Under the pieces are notes generated by a model that searched no databases, was not told where the DNA came from, and saw only the letters and a program-made list of their open reading frames with translations. Shown piece after piece: positions 34,387-41,782 of a stretch of DNA of 45,405 bases. This DNA is from Nocardioides flavescens (GTDB lineage: Bacteria > Actinomycetota > Actinomycetes > Propionibacteriales > Nocardioidaceae): contig NZ_WUEK01000014.1 in NCBI RefSeq assembly GCF_009823805.1, positions 1 to 45,405 on the forward strand, given 5' to 3'. Each line of letters starts with the position of its first letter. The first letter of the stretch is position 1. Position numbers and translations under genes: made by a program.

Positions 34387-34545
34387 TCAGGCCTTGCCGA
34401 GGATCCGGTTGAGGTTGGTGCCGCAGACCGGGCAGACGCCCTTGGCCATGCGGGTCCCCTTCTCGCTGACCTTGACCTCGCCCTCCGCCTCGCGCTTCTC
34501 CTTGCACTTGACGCAGTAGAACTCGCCGCTCCAGGTCTCGGCCAT
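34387..34545 (-). CDS. DUF5679-type small zinc-ribbon protein
   Basis: The 52-residue protein has Y-C-V-K-C near the start and V-C-P-V-C-G-T-N-L near the end, two C-x2-C pairs that make a zinc ribbon, with a charged Glu/Lys middle. It matches the small DUF5679 family of actinobacteria, function unknown. The ATG at 34545 follows GAGGAG by 8 nt. A TAGCGT -10 (34614-34619, minus strand) would give a leader of about 62 nt that contains three GGTGATCGGG repeats. It is divergent from the crotonase gene. Confidence 0.75.
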   Translation of the reverse strand: MAETWSGEFYCVKCKEKREAEGEVKVSEKGTRMAKGVCPVCGTNLNRILGKA

Positions 34546-34562
34546 GTCGGACTCCTCGCTGA

Positions 34563-34598
34563 TGGTGATCGGGGTGGTGATCGGGTGGTGATCGGGGG
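34563..34598. repeat. Three short direct repeats in the DUF5679 leader
   Basis: GGTGATCGGG occurs at 34564-34573, 34576-34585 and 34587-34596, a period of 11-12 bp. The repeats lie between the putative -10 and the ribosome site of the small zinc-ribbon gene. Confidence 0.5.
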
Positions 34599-34682
34599 TG
34601 GTGGATCGCTGCGACGCTACTGCACAGCGAGGCGTGGGATCGCTCACGGCGCGCCCGGTCGCGGCTCTATAGCCTGCGCTGC

Positions 34683-35495
34683 ATGTCCGCTCCCACGCTC
34701 ACCCACCTGCGTCTCGACCGGCCCGCCGACGGCGTCGCCCGCCTCACCCTCGACAACCCCGACCTGCGCAACGCGATGTCCGACGAGATGACGGCCTCGT
34801 GGACCGAGGCGATCGCGGCCCTGCGCGCCGATCGCACCGTGCGGGTCGTCGTGGTCACGGGGGAGGGCTCGGCGTTCTGCTCGGGCGGCAACACCTCGTG
34901 GATCGCGAGCGAGCCCGACGCGACCGTCGACGACCTGCGCGAGCGGATGCTGCCCTTCTACCGCTCGTGGCTGTCGATCCGCACCCTCGAGGTGCCGACG
35001 ATCGCCGCCGTCAACGGAGCGGCCATCGGAGCCGGGCTCTGCCTCGCGCTCGCCTGCGACCTGCGCTACGCCGCCGCGGGCGCGAAGCTCGGCGTGCCCT
35101 TCGTCAAGCTCGGCATGCACGCCGGCATGGGCGGCACCCACCTGCTGCCGGAGGTGGTCGGGCAGGCGCACGCCCGCGACCTGCTGCTGACGGGTCGGGT
35201 GGTGGACGCCGACGAGGCGCTGCGCATGGGGATGGTCTCCCGGGTGCTCGGGCGCGACGGGTCCGGCGAGGGGTTCGGCGACGAGGTGCTGTCGATCGCC
35301 CGCGACGTGGCCGCGACGGCGCCGATCGCGAGCCGGCTCACCAAGCTGGCGCTGCTCGACGGCGGCCATAGCGACCTCGAGACCGCGCTGCAGTGGGAGG
35401 CGCTCGCCCAGCCCGTGACGCTGGCGACGGCCGACCTCCAGGAAGGGGTGCGGGCCAGCCGCGAGAAGCGGGCCCCGGTGTTCGAGGGCCGCTGA
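34683..35495 (+). CDS. Enoyl-CoA hydratase/isomerase (crotonase family)
   Basis: The 270-residue protein has the crotonase fold: oxyanion-hole segments S-A-F-C-S-G-G-N and N-G-A-A-I-G-A-G-L-C-L-A-L-A-C-D, then K-L-G-M-H-A-G-M-G-G-T. The first catalytic glutamate of enoyl-CoA hydratase (P-E-x-x-L-G) is not seen; the matching place reads P-F-V-K-L-G. So it may be an isomerase, hydrolase or an inactive relative, not a classic hydratase. The ATG has TAGCCT (34670-34675) 7 nt upstream, a leaderless signature. Substrate is an acyl-CoA of unknown kind. Confidence 0.83.
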   Translation: MSAPTLTHLRLDRPADGVARLTLDNPDLRNAMSDEMTASWTEAIAALRADRTVRVVVVTGEGSAFCSGGNTSWIASEPDATVDDLRERMLPFYRSWLSIRTLEVPTIAAVNGAAIGAGLCLALACDLRYAAAGAKLGVPFVKLGMHAGMGGTHLLPEVVGQAHARDLLLTGRVVDADEALRMGMVSRVLGRDGSGEGFGDEVLSIARDVAATAPIASRLTKLALLDGGHSDLETALQWEALAQPVTLATADLQEGVRASREKRAPVFEGR

Positions 35496-35526
35496 GCCGC
35501 TCCTCCACAAACGGTTCTCCCCAGCC

Positions 35527-35580
35527 TGTGGACAAAACTGTGGACGCAGGTGTGGACAGCGTGTGGAGGGCTGTGCACAG
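35527..35580. promoter_or_regulatory. Phased array of DnaA-box-like motifs
   Basis: TGTGGACAA (35527-35535) is a perfect inverse of the DnaA box TTGTCCACA. It is followed by TGTGGACGC (35539), TGTGGACAG (35551), TGTGGAGGG (35562) and TGTGCACAG (35572), all in one orientation with start-to-start spacings of 12, 12, 11 and 10 bp, about one helical turn. The array ends 28 bp before the TAGGGT -10 (35608-35613) of the PHP-domain gene, so it sits in an activator or repressor position. Confidence 0.55.
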
Positions 35581-35619
35581 CCGTCGCGCGGGCGGCCCGA
35601 CTGCTCGTAGGGTGGCGAG

Positions 35620-36690
35620 ATGAGCGAGGCGATGCACGACGGGGGGGACGACGGGGGGTACGACGGGGGGCCGGTCGCAGCGCTGCGACGCATCGGCTTC
35701 CTCCTGGAGCGCGGACGCGAGGACACCTTCAAGGTCAAGGCGTTCCGAGGCGCGGCCGCGGCCATCCTCCCGCTGCCCGAGGACGAGCTGCGGGCCCGGG
35801 CCGACGAGGGCACGCTGACCGACCTGCCCGGGGTGGGCTCCAGCTCGGCGAAGGTGATCGTGTCCGCGCTGCGCGGCGAGCTGCCGCAGCGCCTCGCCGA
35901 CCTCGAGGCCGAGCACGGCGGCCCGCTCACCGAGGGCGGGGCGAGCGTCCGGGCGGCGATGCGGGGCGACCTGCACTCCCACTCCGACTGGTCCGACGGC
36001 GGCTCGCCGATCGAGGAGATGGCCTTCACCGCGATCGAGCTCGGCCACGACTACCAGGTGCTCACCGACCACTCGCCCCGGCTGCGGATCGCCAACGGCC
36101 TCAGTGCCGACCGGCTGCGGCGCCAGCTCGGGGTCGTGGACGCGGTCAACGAGCACCTCGCCGGGAGCGGGTTCACCCTGCTCAAGGGCATCGAGGTCGA
36201 CATCCTCGACGACGGCAGCCTCGACCAGCACGACGAGCTCCTCGAGCGACTCGACGTCCGGGTCGCCAGCGTGCACTCCAAGCTCGCGATGGAGGAGCGC
36301 GCGATGACCCGGCGCATGGTCGCCGCCGTGCGCAACCCGCTGACCAACGTGCTGGGCCACTGCACCGGCCGGATGGTCACGGGGTCACGGGGCACCCGTC
36401 AGCAGTCGCAGTTCGACGCCGCCGCGGTGTTCCGGGCGTGCGCCGAGACCGGCACGGCCGTCGAGATCAACTCCCGCCCCGAGCGGCGCGACCCGCCCAG
36501 CGACCTGCTCGCCCTCGCCCGCGACCTCGGCTGTCTGTTCTCCATCGACTCCGACGCCCACGCCCCGGGCCAGCTCGACTTCATCGCCTACGGGGCCGAG
36601 CGCGCCGAGGCCGCCGGCATCGAGCCCGAGCGGATCGTCAACACCTGGCCCCTGGAGCGGCTCCTGGAGTGGGCTCACCCGAAGGGCTAA
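35620..36690 (+). CDS. PHP-domain phosphoesterase with HhH region (PolX C-terminal-like)
   Basis: The 356-residue protein looks like the end of a family X DNA polymerase without its polymerase core. An N-terminal helix-hairpin-helix part (about 15-100; F-R-G-A-A-A-A-I, L-P-G-V-G-S-S-S-A-K) is followed by a PHP domain with G-D-L-H-S-H-S-D-W-S-D-G, L-T-D-H-S, G-I-E-V-D-I, S-V-H-S-K and D-S-D-A-H-A. These residues bind a metal cluster and hydrolyse phosphoesters. A role in DNA repair or processing fits. The ATG has TAGGGT (35608-35613) 6 nt upstream. The array of DnaA-box-like motifs lies just before it. Confidence 0.83.
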   Translation: MSEAMHDGGDDGGYDGGPVAALRRIGFLLERGREDTFKVKAFRGAAAAILPLPEDELRARADEGTLTDLPGVGSSSAKVIVSALRGELPQRLADLEAEHGGPLTEGGASVRAAMRGDLHSHSDWSDGGSPIEEMAFTAIELGHDYQVLTDHSPRLRIANGLSADRLRRQLGVVDAVNEHLAGSGFTLLKGIEVDILDDGSLDQHDELLERLDVRVASVHSKLAMEERAMTRRMVAAVRNPLTNVLGHCTGRMVTGSRGTRQQSQFDAAAVFRACAETGTAVEINSRPERRDPPSDLLALARDLGCLFSIDSDAHAPGQLDFIAYGAERAEAAGIEPERIVNTWPLERLLEWAHPKG

Positions 36691-36699
36691 CCTCCGGCC

Positions 36700-37278
36700 A
36701 TGACGGACCGCGGGGGCGAGGACGGGGCGGACGGTGGTGACGGCAGCGCCGAGCCGCTCGTCGAGGTCCGTCGCAGCAAGCGGCGCCGGCGCACGGTGTC
36801 GGCGTACCGCGACGGCGACCGCATCGTCGTGCTGCTCCCGGCATCGCTGAGCCGCGACGAGGAGGCGACCTGGGTCGAGCGGATGGTCGCCCGGGTCCGC
36901 CGCTCCGAGGAGCGACCGCCCGCCTCCGACGCCGAGCTGATGGAGCGGGCCCTCACCCTGAGCGACCGCTACCTCGGGGGCCTCGCCCCGCCCTCGTCGG
37001 TGCGCTGGGTCGAGAACCAGAAGCACCGCTGGGGCTCGTGCACCCCGGGCGACCGCAGCATCCGGCTCTCGGCACGGCTGCAGGCCATGCCCGGCTGGGT
37101 GGTCGACTACGTCCTGGTCCACGAGCTGGCCCACCTGCTCGAGCCGGGCCACGACGCGGCGTTCTGGGGCTGGGTCGACCGCTACCCGCAGAGCCAGCGG
37201 GCCCAGGGCTACCTGCTCGGCTGGTCGGCCGCCGCGCGGCTCGGTCCGCCCCCGGGTCAGGAGGGCGAGGTCGACTGA
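36700..37278 (+). CDS. YgjP/SprT-like metallopeptidase (DUF45, M48-type)
   Basis: The 192-residue protein has the zinc-protease motif H-E-L-A-H (His141, Glu142, His145) followed by L-E-P-G-H-D-A-A-F-W, whose His is the third ligand, and V-E-N-Q-K-H-R-W-G-S-C, typical of YgjP/DUF45. The substrate is unknown. The ATG has TAACCT (36688-36693) 6 nt upstream. That hexamer overlaps the TAA stop of the PHP gene, so it can be expressed independently despite the 9-nt gap. Its end overlaps the converging Nudix gene by 22 bp. Confidence 0.85.
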   Translation: MTDRGGEDGADGGDGSAEPLVEVRRSKRRRRTVSAYRDGDRIVVLLPASLSRDEEATWVERMVARVRRSEERPPASDAELMERALTLSDRYLGGLAPPSSVRWVENQKHRWGSCTPGDRSIRLSARLQAMPGWVVDYVLVHELAHLLEPGHDAAFWGWVDRYPQSQRAQGYLLGWSAAARLGPPPGQEGEVD

Positions 37279-37868
37279 CCCGCCGGCCGACCCGCCGGTC
37301 GACCCGCCCGTCGCACCGCGGCGCCGACGAACGCCGACAGCTCCGGGTCGGGGAGCTCGTCGACCGGCCACCAGCGCACGTCGAGCGACTCCTCGCTGAC
37401 CTCGGTGGACGCGCCCTCTCGGGCGGTGGCCCAGAACATCACGTCGAGGTGCACGGTGACGCCGCCGTCGACGGGTGAGCCGCAGAACGGCACCTCGTGG
37501 GCGTCGAGCACGAGCGGCACCGGGTCCTGGTCGAGGTCGTCGCGATCCATCCCGGACTCCTCGACCCCCTCGCGCAGCGCCGCGCCCGCGAGCGTGCGGT
37601 CGACCGGTTCGGTGTGACCGCCGAACTGGAACCAGCGACCCGACTTGGCGTGCAGCGTGAGCAGCACGTGGCGGAGCGTCGGGTCGAGCACCAGCAGGCT
37701 CGCCGTGACGTGGGCGGGCGAGCAGGAGCGGGCGAGGCCGTCGGGGTGGGCCTCGAGGTGCGCGACGTAGCGCTGGCGCAGCTCGGCCTGCTCGGGCGAG
37801 GGCGGCTCCCAGGCCCGCAGCACCTCCAGAGCGTCAGCGCGCAGCGCGTCCGGGTGGGGCTCACTCAC
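37257..37868 (-). CDS. Nudix hydrolase, second
   Basis: The 203-residue protein has a variant Nudix box: F-G-G-H-T-E-P-V-D then A-L-R-E-G-V-E-E-S-G-M. The R-E...E-E-S-G core is intact, but the first glutamate of the signature is shifted, as in other members with a G-G-H-x-E-P-x-D form. Substrate unknown. The GTG at 37868 overlaps the end of the DUF2342 gene by 8 nt, so the two are translationally coupled. The C-terminus is a Pro/Arg/Gly-rich tail (A-G-R-P repeats), overlapping the metallopeptidase gene by 22 bp. Confidence 0.75.
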   Translation of the reverse strand: MSEPHPDALRADALEVLRAWEPPSPEQAELRQRYVAHLEAHPDGLARSCSPAHVTASLLVLDPTLRHVLLTLHAKSGRWFQFGGHTEPVDRTLAGAALREGVEESGMDRDDLDQDPVPLVLDAHEVPFCGSPVDGGVTVHLDVMFWATAREGASTEVSEESLDVRWWPVDELPDPELSAFVGAAVRRAGRPAGRPAGQSTSPS

Positions 37869-39201
37869 CGTCGAGCAGCTTGCGGAGCTCCGCGTCGAAG
37901 TCGGCCTCGCTGAGCTCCTCCGGCTTGGCGGCGTCCTCGCGGAAGCCCAGCGGGTCGTCGAGGTCCTCGGCCGTCGGGAGCAGGTCGGGGTGCATCCACA
38001 CACCGTCGCGGGCCTCGGTGCCCTGGCGGGTGCGCAGCGAGCCCCACAGCGTCGAGGCGTCGCGCAGGCGGCGCGGACGCAGCTCGAGGCCGACCAGGGT
38101 GGCGAAGGTCTGCTCGGCCGGACCGCCGGTCGCGCGGCGGCGCCGGATCGCCTCCTGCAGCTTGGCGAACGTCGGCATCCGGCCCTCGGCCGCCTGCCCG
38201 ACGACCTCGTCGACCCAGCCCTCGACCAGGGCCAGAGTGGTCTCGAGGCGCGCCAGGGCGGCCTTCTGCGCCGGCGACTCGGGCAGGTCGAACATGCCGC
38301 CGTCGAGCAGCTCCTGCATCGCCTCGGGGTTGCCGAGCGCGCTGGGGTCGAGCCCGCGCATCTGCTCCTCCACGCGCTGCTGGATGCCCTCGATGTTGAG
38401 CTCCACGCCCTCGGCGTAGGCCGTGACCGCGCCGACGAGGTGCTCGCGCAGCCATGGCACGCCGGCGAAGAGCCGCTGGTGGGCGGCCTCGCGCAGGGCG
38501 AGGAAGAGCAGCACGTCGTCGTCGGGGACGTCGAGGCCCTCGGCGAACGCCGCGACGTTGGCCGGCACGATCGCGGCGCGTCCGGCCGGCGCGAGGGGCA
38601 CCCCGACGTCGGAGACCGAGAGGACCTCGGTGGCGAGGGTGCCGAGCCCGGACCCGACCTGGTTGGCGAGCACGGCGCCGATGGCGCGGCCGAGGAAGCC
38701 GAGGATCGGGCCGGCCTGGGCGCGGGCCTCCGGCGGCATCGCCGTGCCGAGCGCGTCGACGGACTGCCGCGCGATCGGCTCGACGAGCACCTTCCACACC
38801 TCGAGGGTCTGCACGACCCACTCGGCGCGGCTCCAGGCCTGCGCGGTCGTGACCCCCGAGGGGAAAGACGTGGTGGCGTCGAGCCAGTGGTCGGCGAGGA
38901 CGAGCGCGTCCTTGACGCGGTCCTGCTGGGTCCCGGTCGGCGTCGGGTCGGGCTCGCGGGCGACGGTCTTGCGCGCGAGGTCGGTGGCGACCTCCCAGTT
39001 GAGCGGGCCGTCGTGCGGCTGCAGCAGCGACTGGAGCTGGCCGAAGAGCTGGCCCAGGTCGGGCATCTGCCCGCCGGGGCCACCGGCCCCGCCCGGCCCG
39101 CCCATCATCCCGCCCATCATCTGGCCGAAGAGCTGCTCGAAGGGCGTGCCCTTGAAGGGGTTCTGCGGATCCTCGCCCGAGCCGGAGCGGTCGTCTGCCA
39201 T
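37861..39201 (-). CDS. DUF2342 / putative zinc-dependent hydrolase family protein
   Basis: The 446-residue protein begins with a Gly/Met-rich segment (G-Q-M-M-G-G-M-M-G-G then P-G-G-A-G-G) and continues as a helical domain with R-E-A-A-H-Q-R-L-F-A-G-V-P-W-L, the mark of the actinobacterial DUF2342 family, often annotated as a zinc-dependent metalloprotease. R-E-A-A-H is not a true H-E-x-x-H, so protease activity is doubtful. M. tuberculosis Rv3195 is the recalled counterpart in the same neighbourhood. The ATG has TAGTCT (39208-39213, minus strand) 6 nt upstream, so a leaderless mRNA is likely. The downstream Nudix gene overlaps it by 8 nt. Confidence 0.8.
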   Translation of the reverse strand: MADDRSGSGEDPQNPFKGTPFEQLFGQMMGGMMGGPGGAGGPGGQMPDLGQLFGQLQSLLQPHDGPLNWEVATDLARKTVAREPDPTPTGTQQDRVKDALVLADHWLDATTSFPSGVTTAQAWSRAEWVVQTLEVWKVLVEPIARQSVDALGTAMPPEARAQAGPILGFLGRAIGAVLANQVGSGLGTLATEVLSVSDVGVPLAPAGRAAIVPANVAAFAEGLDVPDDDVLLFLALREAAHQRLFAGVPWLREHLVGAVTAYAEGVELNIEGIQQRVEEQMRGLDPSALGNPEAMQELLDGGMFDLPESPAQKAALARLETTLALVEGWVDEVVGQAAEGRMPTFAKLQEAIRRRRATGGPAEQTFATLVGLELRPRRLRDASTLWGSLRTRQGTEARDGVWMHPDLLPTAEDLDDPLGFREDAAKPEELSEADFDAELRKLLDGE

Positions 39202-39232
39202 GCCCCGAGACTACGCCGGTGCCGGTCACCCC

Positions 39233-39682
39233 CTACGGCGAACCGACCCACTCCTCGGTGCCGTCGCCGAAGCGCTGGTGCTTCCAGATCGGCACCCGGT
39301 CCTTGAGCGTGTCGATGAGCGCGCGGGAGGCGTCGAACGACGTCCCGCGGTGGGCCGAGGTCGTCGCGATCACGACCGCGACGTCGCCGATGTCGAGGGA
39401 GCCGACCCGGTGGACCGCGGCGACGCCGTGGACCTCGTGGGCGGCGGCGACCTCCTCGCACACCTCGCGCAGGATGCCGAGCGCGGTCGGGTGGGCCGAG
39501 TAGTCGAGTCCGAGCACGCCCTTGCCGCCGTCGTGGTCGCGCACCCGGCCGACGAAGAGCGTGAGGCCGCCGGAGGCGTCGTCGTCGAGGGCGGCGACGA
39601 CCTCGTCGACGTCGAGCGGCGTCTCGCGCAGGGCGACGAGCCGCACTGGGCTGTGCTGCTCGTCCGGCGTGGGCTCCGACAT
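39233..39682 (-). CDS. moaE: Molybdopterin synthase catalytic subunit
   Basis: The 149-residue MoaE has F-V-G-R-V-R-D-H, L-D-Y-S-A-H (family Y-E-A) and H-R-V-G-S-L-D-I-G-D, and near the end V-P-I-W-K-H-Q (catalytic Lys). With MoaD it puts sulfur on precursor Z to form molybdopterin. No MoaD or other cofactor gene is seen here. I chose the ATG at 39682: TAACGT (39690-39695 on the minus strand) is 7 nt upstream. The same 31-bp gap also carries the promoter of the divergent small membrane protein. Confidence 0.9.
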   Translation of the reverse strand: MSEPTPDEQHSPVRLVALRETPLDVDEVVAALDDDASGGLTLFVGRVRDHDGGKGVLGLDYSAHPTALGILREVCEEVAAAHEVHGVAAVHRVGSLDIGDVAVVIATTSAHRGTSFDASRALIDTLKDRVPIWKHQRFGDGTEEWVGSP

Positions 39683-39689
39683 GCGGACG

Positions 39690-39706
39690 ACGTTAGTACC
39701 TAGCGT
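39690..39706. promoter_or_regulatory. Compact divergent leaderless promoters (moaE / small membrane protein)
   Basis: On the minus strand TAACGT (39690-39695) lies 7 nt before the moaE ATG (39682). On the plus strand TAGCGT (39701-39706) lies 7 nt before the GTG at 39714. Only 5 bp separate the two hexamers, so each -35 region must lie across the other promoter and into the opposite gene. Confidence 0.6.
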
Positions 39707-39713
39707 GGGGGAG

Positions 39714-40049
39714 GTGGAGATCCTGCTCTGGCTCGCGCCGCCGGTCGTCGTCACCGTCGTCGCCATGCTCTGGGTCTCGTGGGTCGGCCGCGAGCGCGCC
39801 GAGCTCGACCAGGACGAGGCCGTGCGCCGTCTCGGCGCCGCTCTGGACAAGGAGCCGCGCCTGAGACGCGCCCGCACCCGACCCGGCGCCCGCGACCGGT
39901 CGACGCCGGCCCGGTCGAGCGGCGTCGCGGTCCGGCGTACGCCGCCCCGACCGCGGGGGCTGCCCCGCAACCCCGACGCGCCGCCGGCCGCACCGGCGAC
40001 GCCGGTCGACGAGAACCGCCGCGAGCGGCGCGAGCGCCGCGCGTCCTGA
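39714..40049 (+). CDS. Small membrane protein with basic tail, unknown function
   Basis: The 111-residue protein has one membrane segment (about 3-24: L-L-W-L-A-P-P-V-V-V-T-V-V-A-M-L-W-V) followed by a cytoplasmic, Arg/Pro-rich disordered tail ending R-R-E-R-R-E-R-R. No domain is recognised. The GTG has TAGCGT 7 nt upstream, making a leaderless start likely and excluding the longer upstream frame. It precedes the PDZ-protease gene by 86 bp, with a hairpin between. Confidence 0.7.
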   Translation: MEILLWLAPPVVVTVVAMLWVSWVGRERAELDQDEAVRRLGAALDKEPRLRRARTRPGARDRSTPARSSGVAVRRTPPRPRGLPRNPDAPPAAPATPVDENRRERRERRAS

Positions 40050-40084
40050 CCCTCGCGGTCCCACGGCCCACAGCGCGTCCACAG

Positions 40085-40112
40085 GTTGCCCAGGTGCGTC
40101 CTGGCGGGCAAC
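40085..40112 (+). terminator. Hairpin between the small membrane protein and PDZ protease genes
   Basis: GTTGCCC (40085-40091) and GGGCAAC (40106-40112) pair, with AGG/CCT extending the stem inside. No T-run follows directly. It may end the upstream transcript or lie in the leader of the protease gene. Confidence 0.4.
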
Positions 40113-40135
40113 CACGCGTTTGAGAGGCTTCCGCC

Positions 40136-41203
40136 ATGAACCAGCGCGTGATCGCCGCCCTGCTGGCGACGCCGTTGGCAGCCGCGCTCGTGCTCGTCGC
40201 CCTGCTGGCCCCGCTGCCCTACACGACCTACTCGCCCGGACCGACGGTCGACGTCCTGGCCGCACCCGACGGCAAGGAGATCATCCAGGTCGGCGGCGGT
40301 GAGAAGACCTACCGCGACAGCGGGCAGCTGCGGATGACGACGGTGTCCGTCACCCCGCGCACGGCCCAGGTCAACCTGTTCGAGGTCATGCAGTCCTGGC
40401 TGAGCTCGAGCGACGCGGTCTACCCGCGCGACGCGGTCTACCCCGACGACCGCACCGCGGAGCAGGACGAGACCGAGGGGCAGGTGCAGATGCTGTCCTC
40501 GCAGGACACCGCCTCGGCCATCGCGCTGCGGGCGCTCGGCTACGACGTGCCGTCCTACGTCGAGGTGCAGGGCATCGACAGCGGTGCGCCGGCCGACGGC
40601 GCGCTCGACCTGCGCGACCTGTTCGTCGCCGTCAACGGCACCCGGCTGGCCCAGGACGACCTGCAGGCCGCCTCGACCGCCATCACCGACGCGATCGCCG
40701 CGGCCCCGGCGGGCCAGCCCGTGCAGCTCACGGTGCTGCGCGACGGCAAGGAGGTCACCGTGCCGGTCGTGCCGGAGGCGGGTGACGACGGCAAGCCGCG
40801 CATCGGGATCATCATGGGCCAGGGCTACGACCTGCCCTTCTCCGTCAACGTCGACATCGACCCGCGCATCGGCGGGCCGAGCGCGGGGCTGATGTTCTCC
40901 CTCGCGATCTACGACACCCTCACGCCCGGCTCGTTGACCGGCGGCGGAGAGGTGGCCGGCACCGGCGAGATCGAGGCCGACGGCAGCGTCGGACCGATCG
41001 GCGGCATCCAGCAGAAGATCGTCGGAGCCCGCCAGGCCGGGGCCCAGCTCTTCCTGGTGCCCGCCGACAACTGCGACGACGCCCGCGGGGCCGACAACCA
41101 GGACATGCGGCTCGCGAAGGTCGCGACGTTCGACGACGCTCGTGAGGCGATCGAGGCGTGGGCGGCAGACCACGGTGCCACACTTCCGAGCTGTGGGAGC
41201 TGA
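40136..41203 (+). CDS. PDZ-domain Lon-like (S16) membrane protease
   Basis: The 355-residue protein has an N-terminal membrane anchor (about 8-28), a PDZ-like domain (about 130-210) and a C-terminal Lon-type serine-lysine protease domain. Ser249 in I-G-G-P-S-A-G and Lys294 in G-G-I-Q-Q-K-I make the catalytic dyad. Y-S-P-G-P just after the anchor is usual in the YlbL-like family. It would cleave membrane or envelope proteins on the outer face. M. tuberculosis Rv3194c is the recalled counterpart next to the UPF0182 gene. The ATG follows GAGAGG. Confidence 0.87.
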   Translation: MNQRVIAALLATPLAAALVLVALLAPLPYTTYSPGPTVDVLAAPDGKEIIQVGGGEKTYRDSGQLRMTTVSVTPRTAQVNLFEVMQSWLSSSDAVYPRDAVYPDDRTAEQDETEGQVQMLSSQDTASAIALRALGYDVPSYVEVQGIDSGAPADGALDLRDLFVAVNGTRLAQDDLQAASTAITDAIAAAPAGQPVQLTVLRDGKEVTVPVVPEAGDDGKPRIGIIMGQGYDLPFSVNVDIDPRIGGPSAGLMFSLAIYDTLTPGSLTGGGEVAGTGEIEADGSVGPIGGIQQKIVGARQAGAQLFLVPADNCDDARGADNQDMRLAKVATFDDAREAIEAWAADHGATLPSCGS

Positions 41204-41206
41204 CGC

Positions 41207-41782
41207 GTGAACGACGACCTGTCCGAGGAGCTCGCCGACCTCGACACCGACCCCGCGCTCGCGGTCGCGGTGCTCGAGATCGAGAAGCACGCCGCCGGGC
41301 TCGGCTGGGACCAGGCCGGGCGGCTCTACGCGCTCGTCGACACCGCCGAGCTCGTGCGCCGCGAGCCCGCCCTCGCCAGCGCGATGGGCCTCGACGACGC
41401 CTCCGCCGACGGGTCGCTGACCCCGGTCGAGCAGGAGCAGCTGCCGCAGGACCGCTTCGAGTCGACGCTGGCGACGATCACCTGGGGGCCCGAGGTGGCC
41501 GGCTGCGCCGCCGTCGTCGAGCGCCTCGTGCTGCCGCCCGACGCCGACGACGACATCCCCGACGACCCCACCGCAGCCGCGGCGTACGCCGCGCAGCACC
41601 CCGACCGCCAGGAGGTGCGGATGGTCGTCGGCGTGATGCGCGACGGCTCGTCGTACTGCGCGATGCGGCTGCGTGCCCACGACGACGACCACTCGGTCGT
41701 CGGCGGAGCCGACCTGGTGCCCGAGCTCATCGAGCTGCTCGGCGCCACCCTTGAGGACCCCGAGGACGAGGACGACCGATGA
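41207..41782 (+). CDS. PPA1309 family protein, unknown function
   Basis: The 191-residue acidic, soluble protein (D-L-D-T-D-P-A-L-A-V-A-V-L-E-I-E near the start, T-W-G-P-E-V-A-G-C in the middle, C-A-M-R-L-R-A-H-D-D-D later) matches a conserved actinobacterial family named after a Cutibacterium protein. No function is known. It starts 3 nt after the protease stop and its own stop overlaps the UPF0182 start (ATGA), so the three genes form one coupled operon. Confidence 0.78.
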   Translation: MNDDLSEELADLDTDPALAVAVLEIEKHAAGLGWDQAGRLYALVDTAELVRREPALASAMGLDDASADGSLTPVEQEQLPQDRFESTLATITWGPEVAGCAAVVERLVLPPDADDDIPDDPTAAAAYAAQHPDRQEVRMVVGVMRDGSSYCAMRLRAHDDDHSVVGGADLVPELIELLGATLEDPEDEDDR

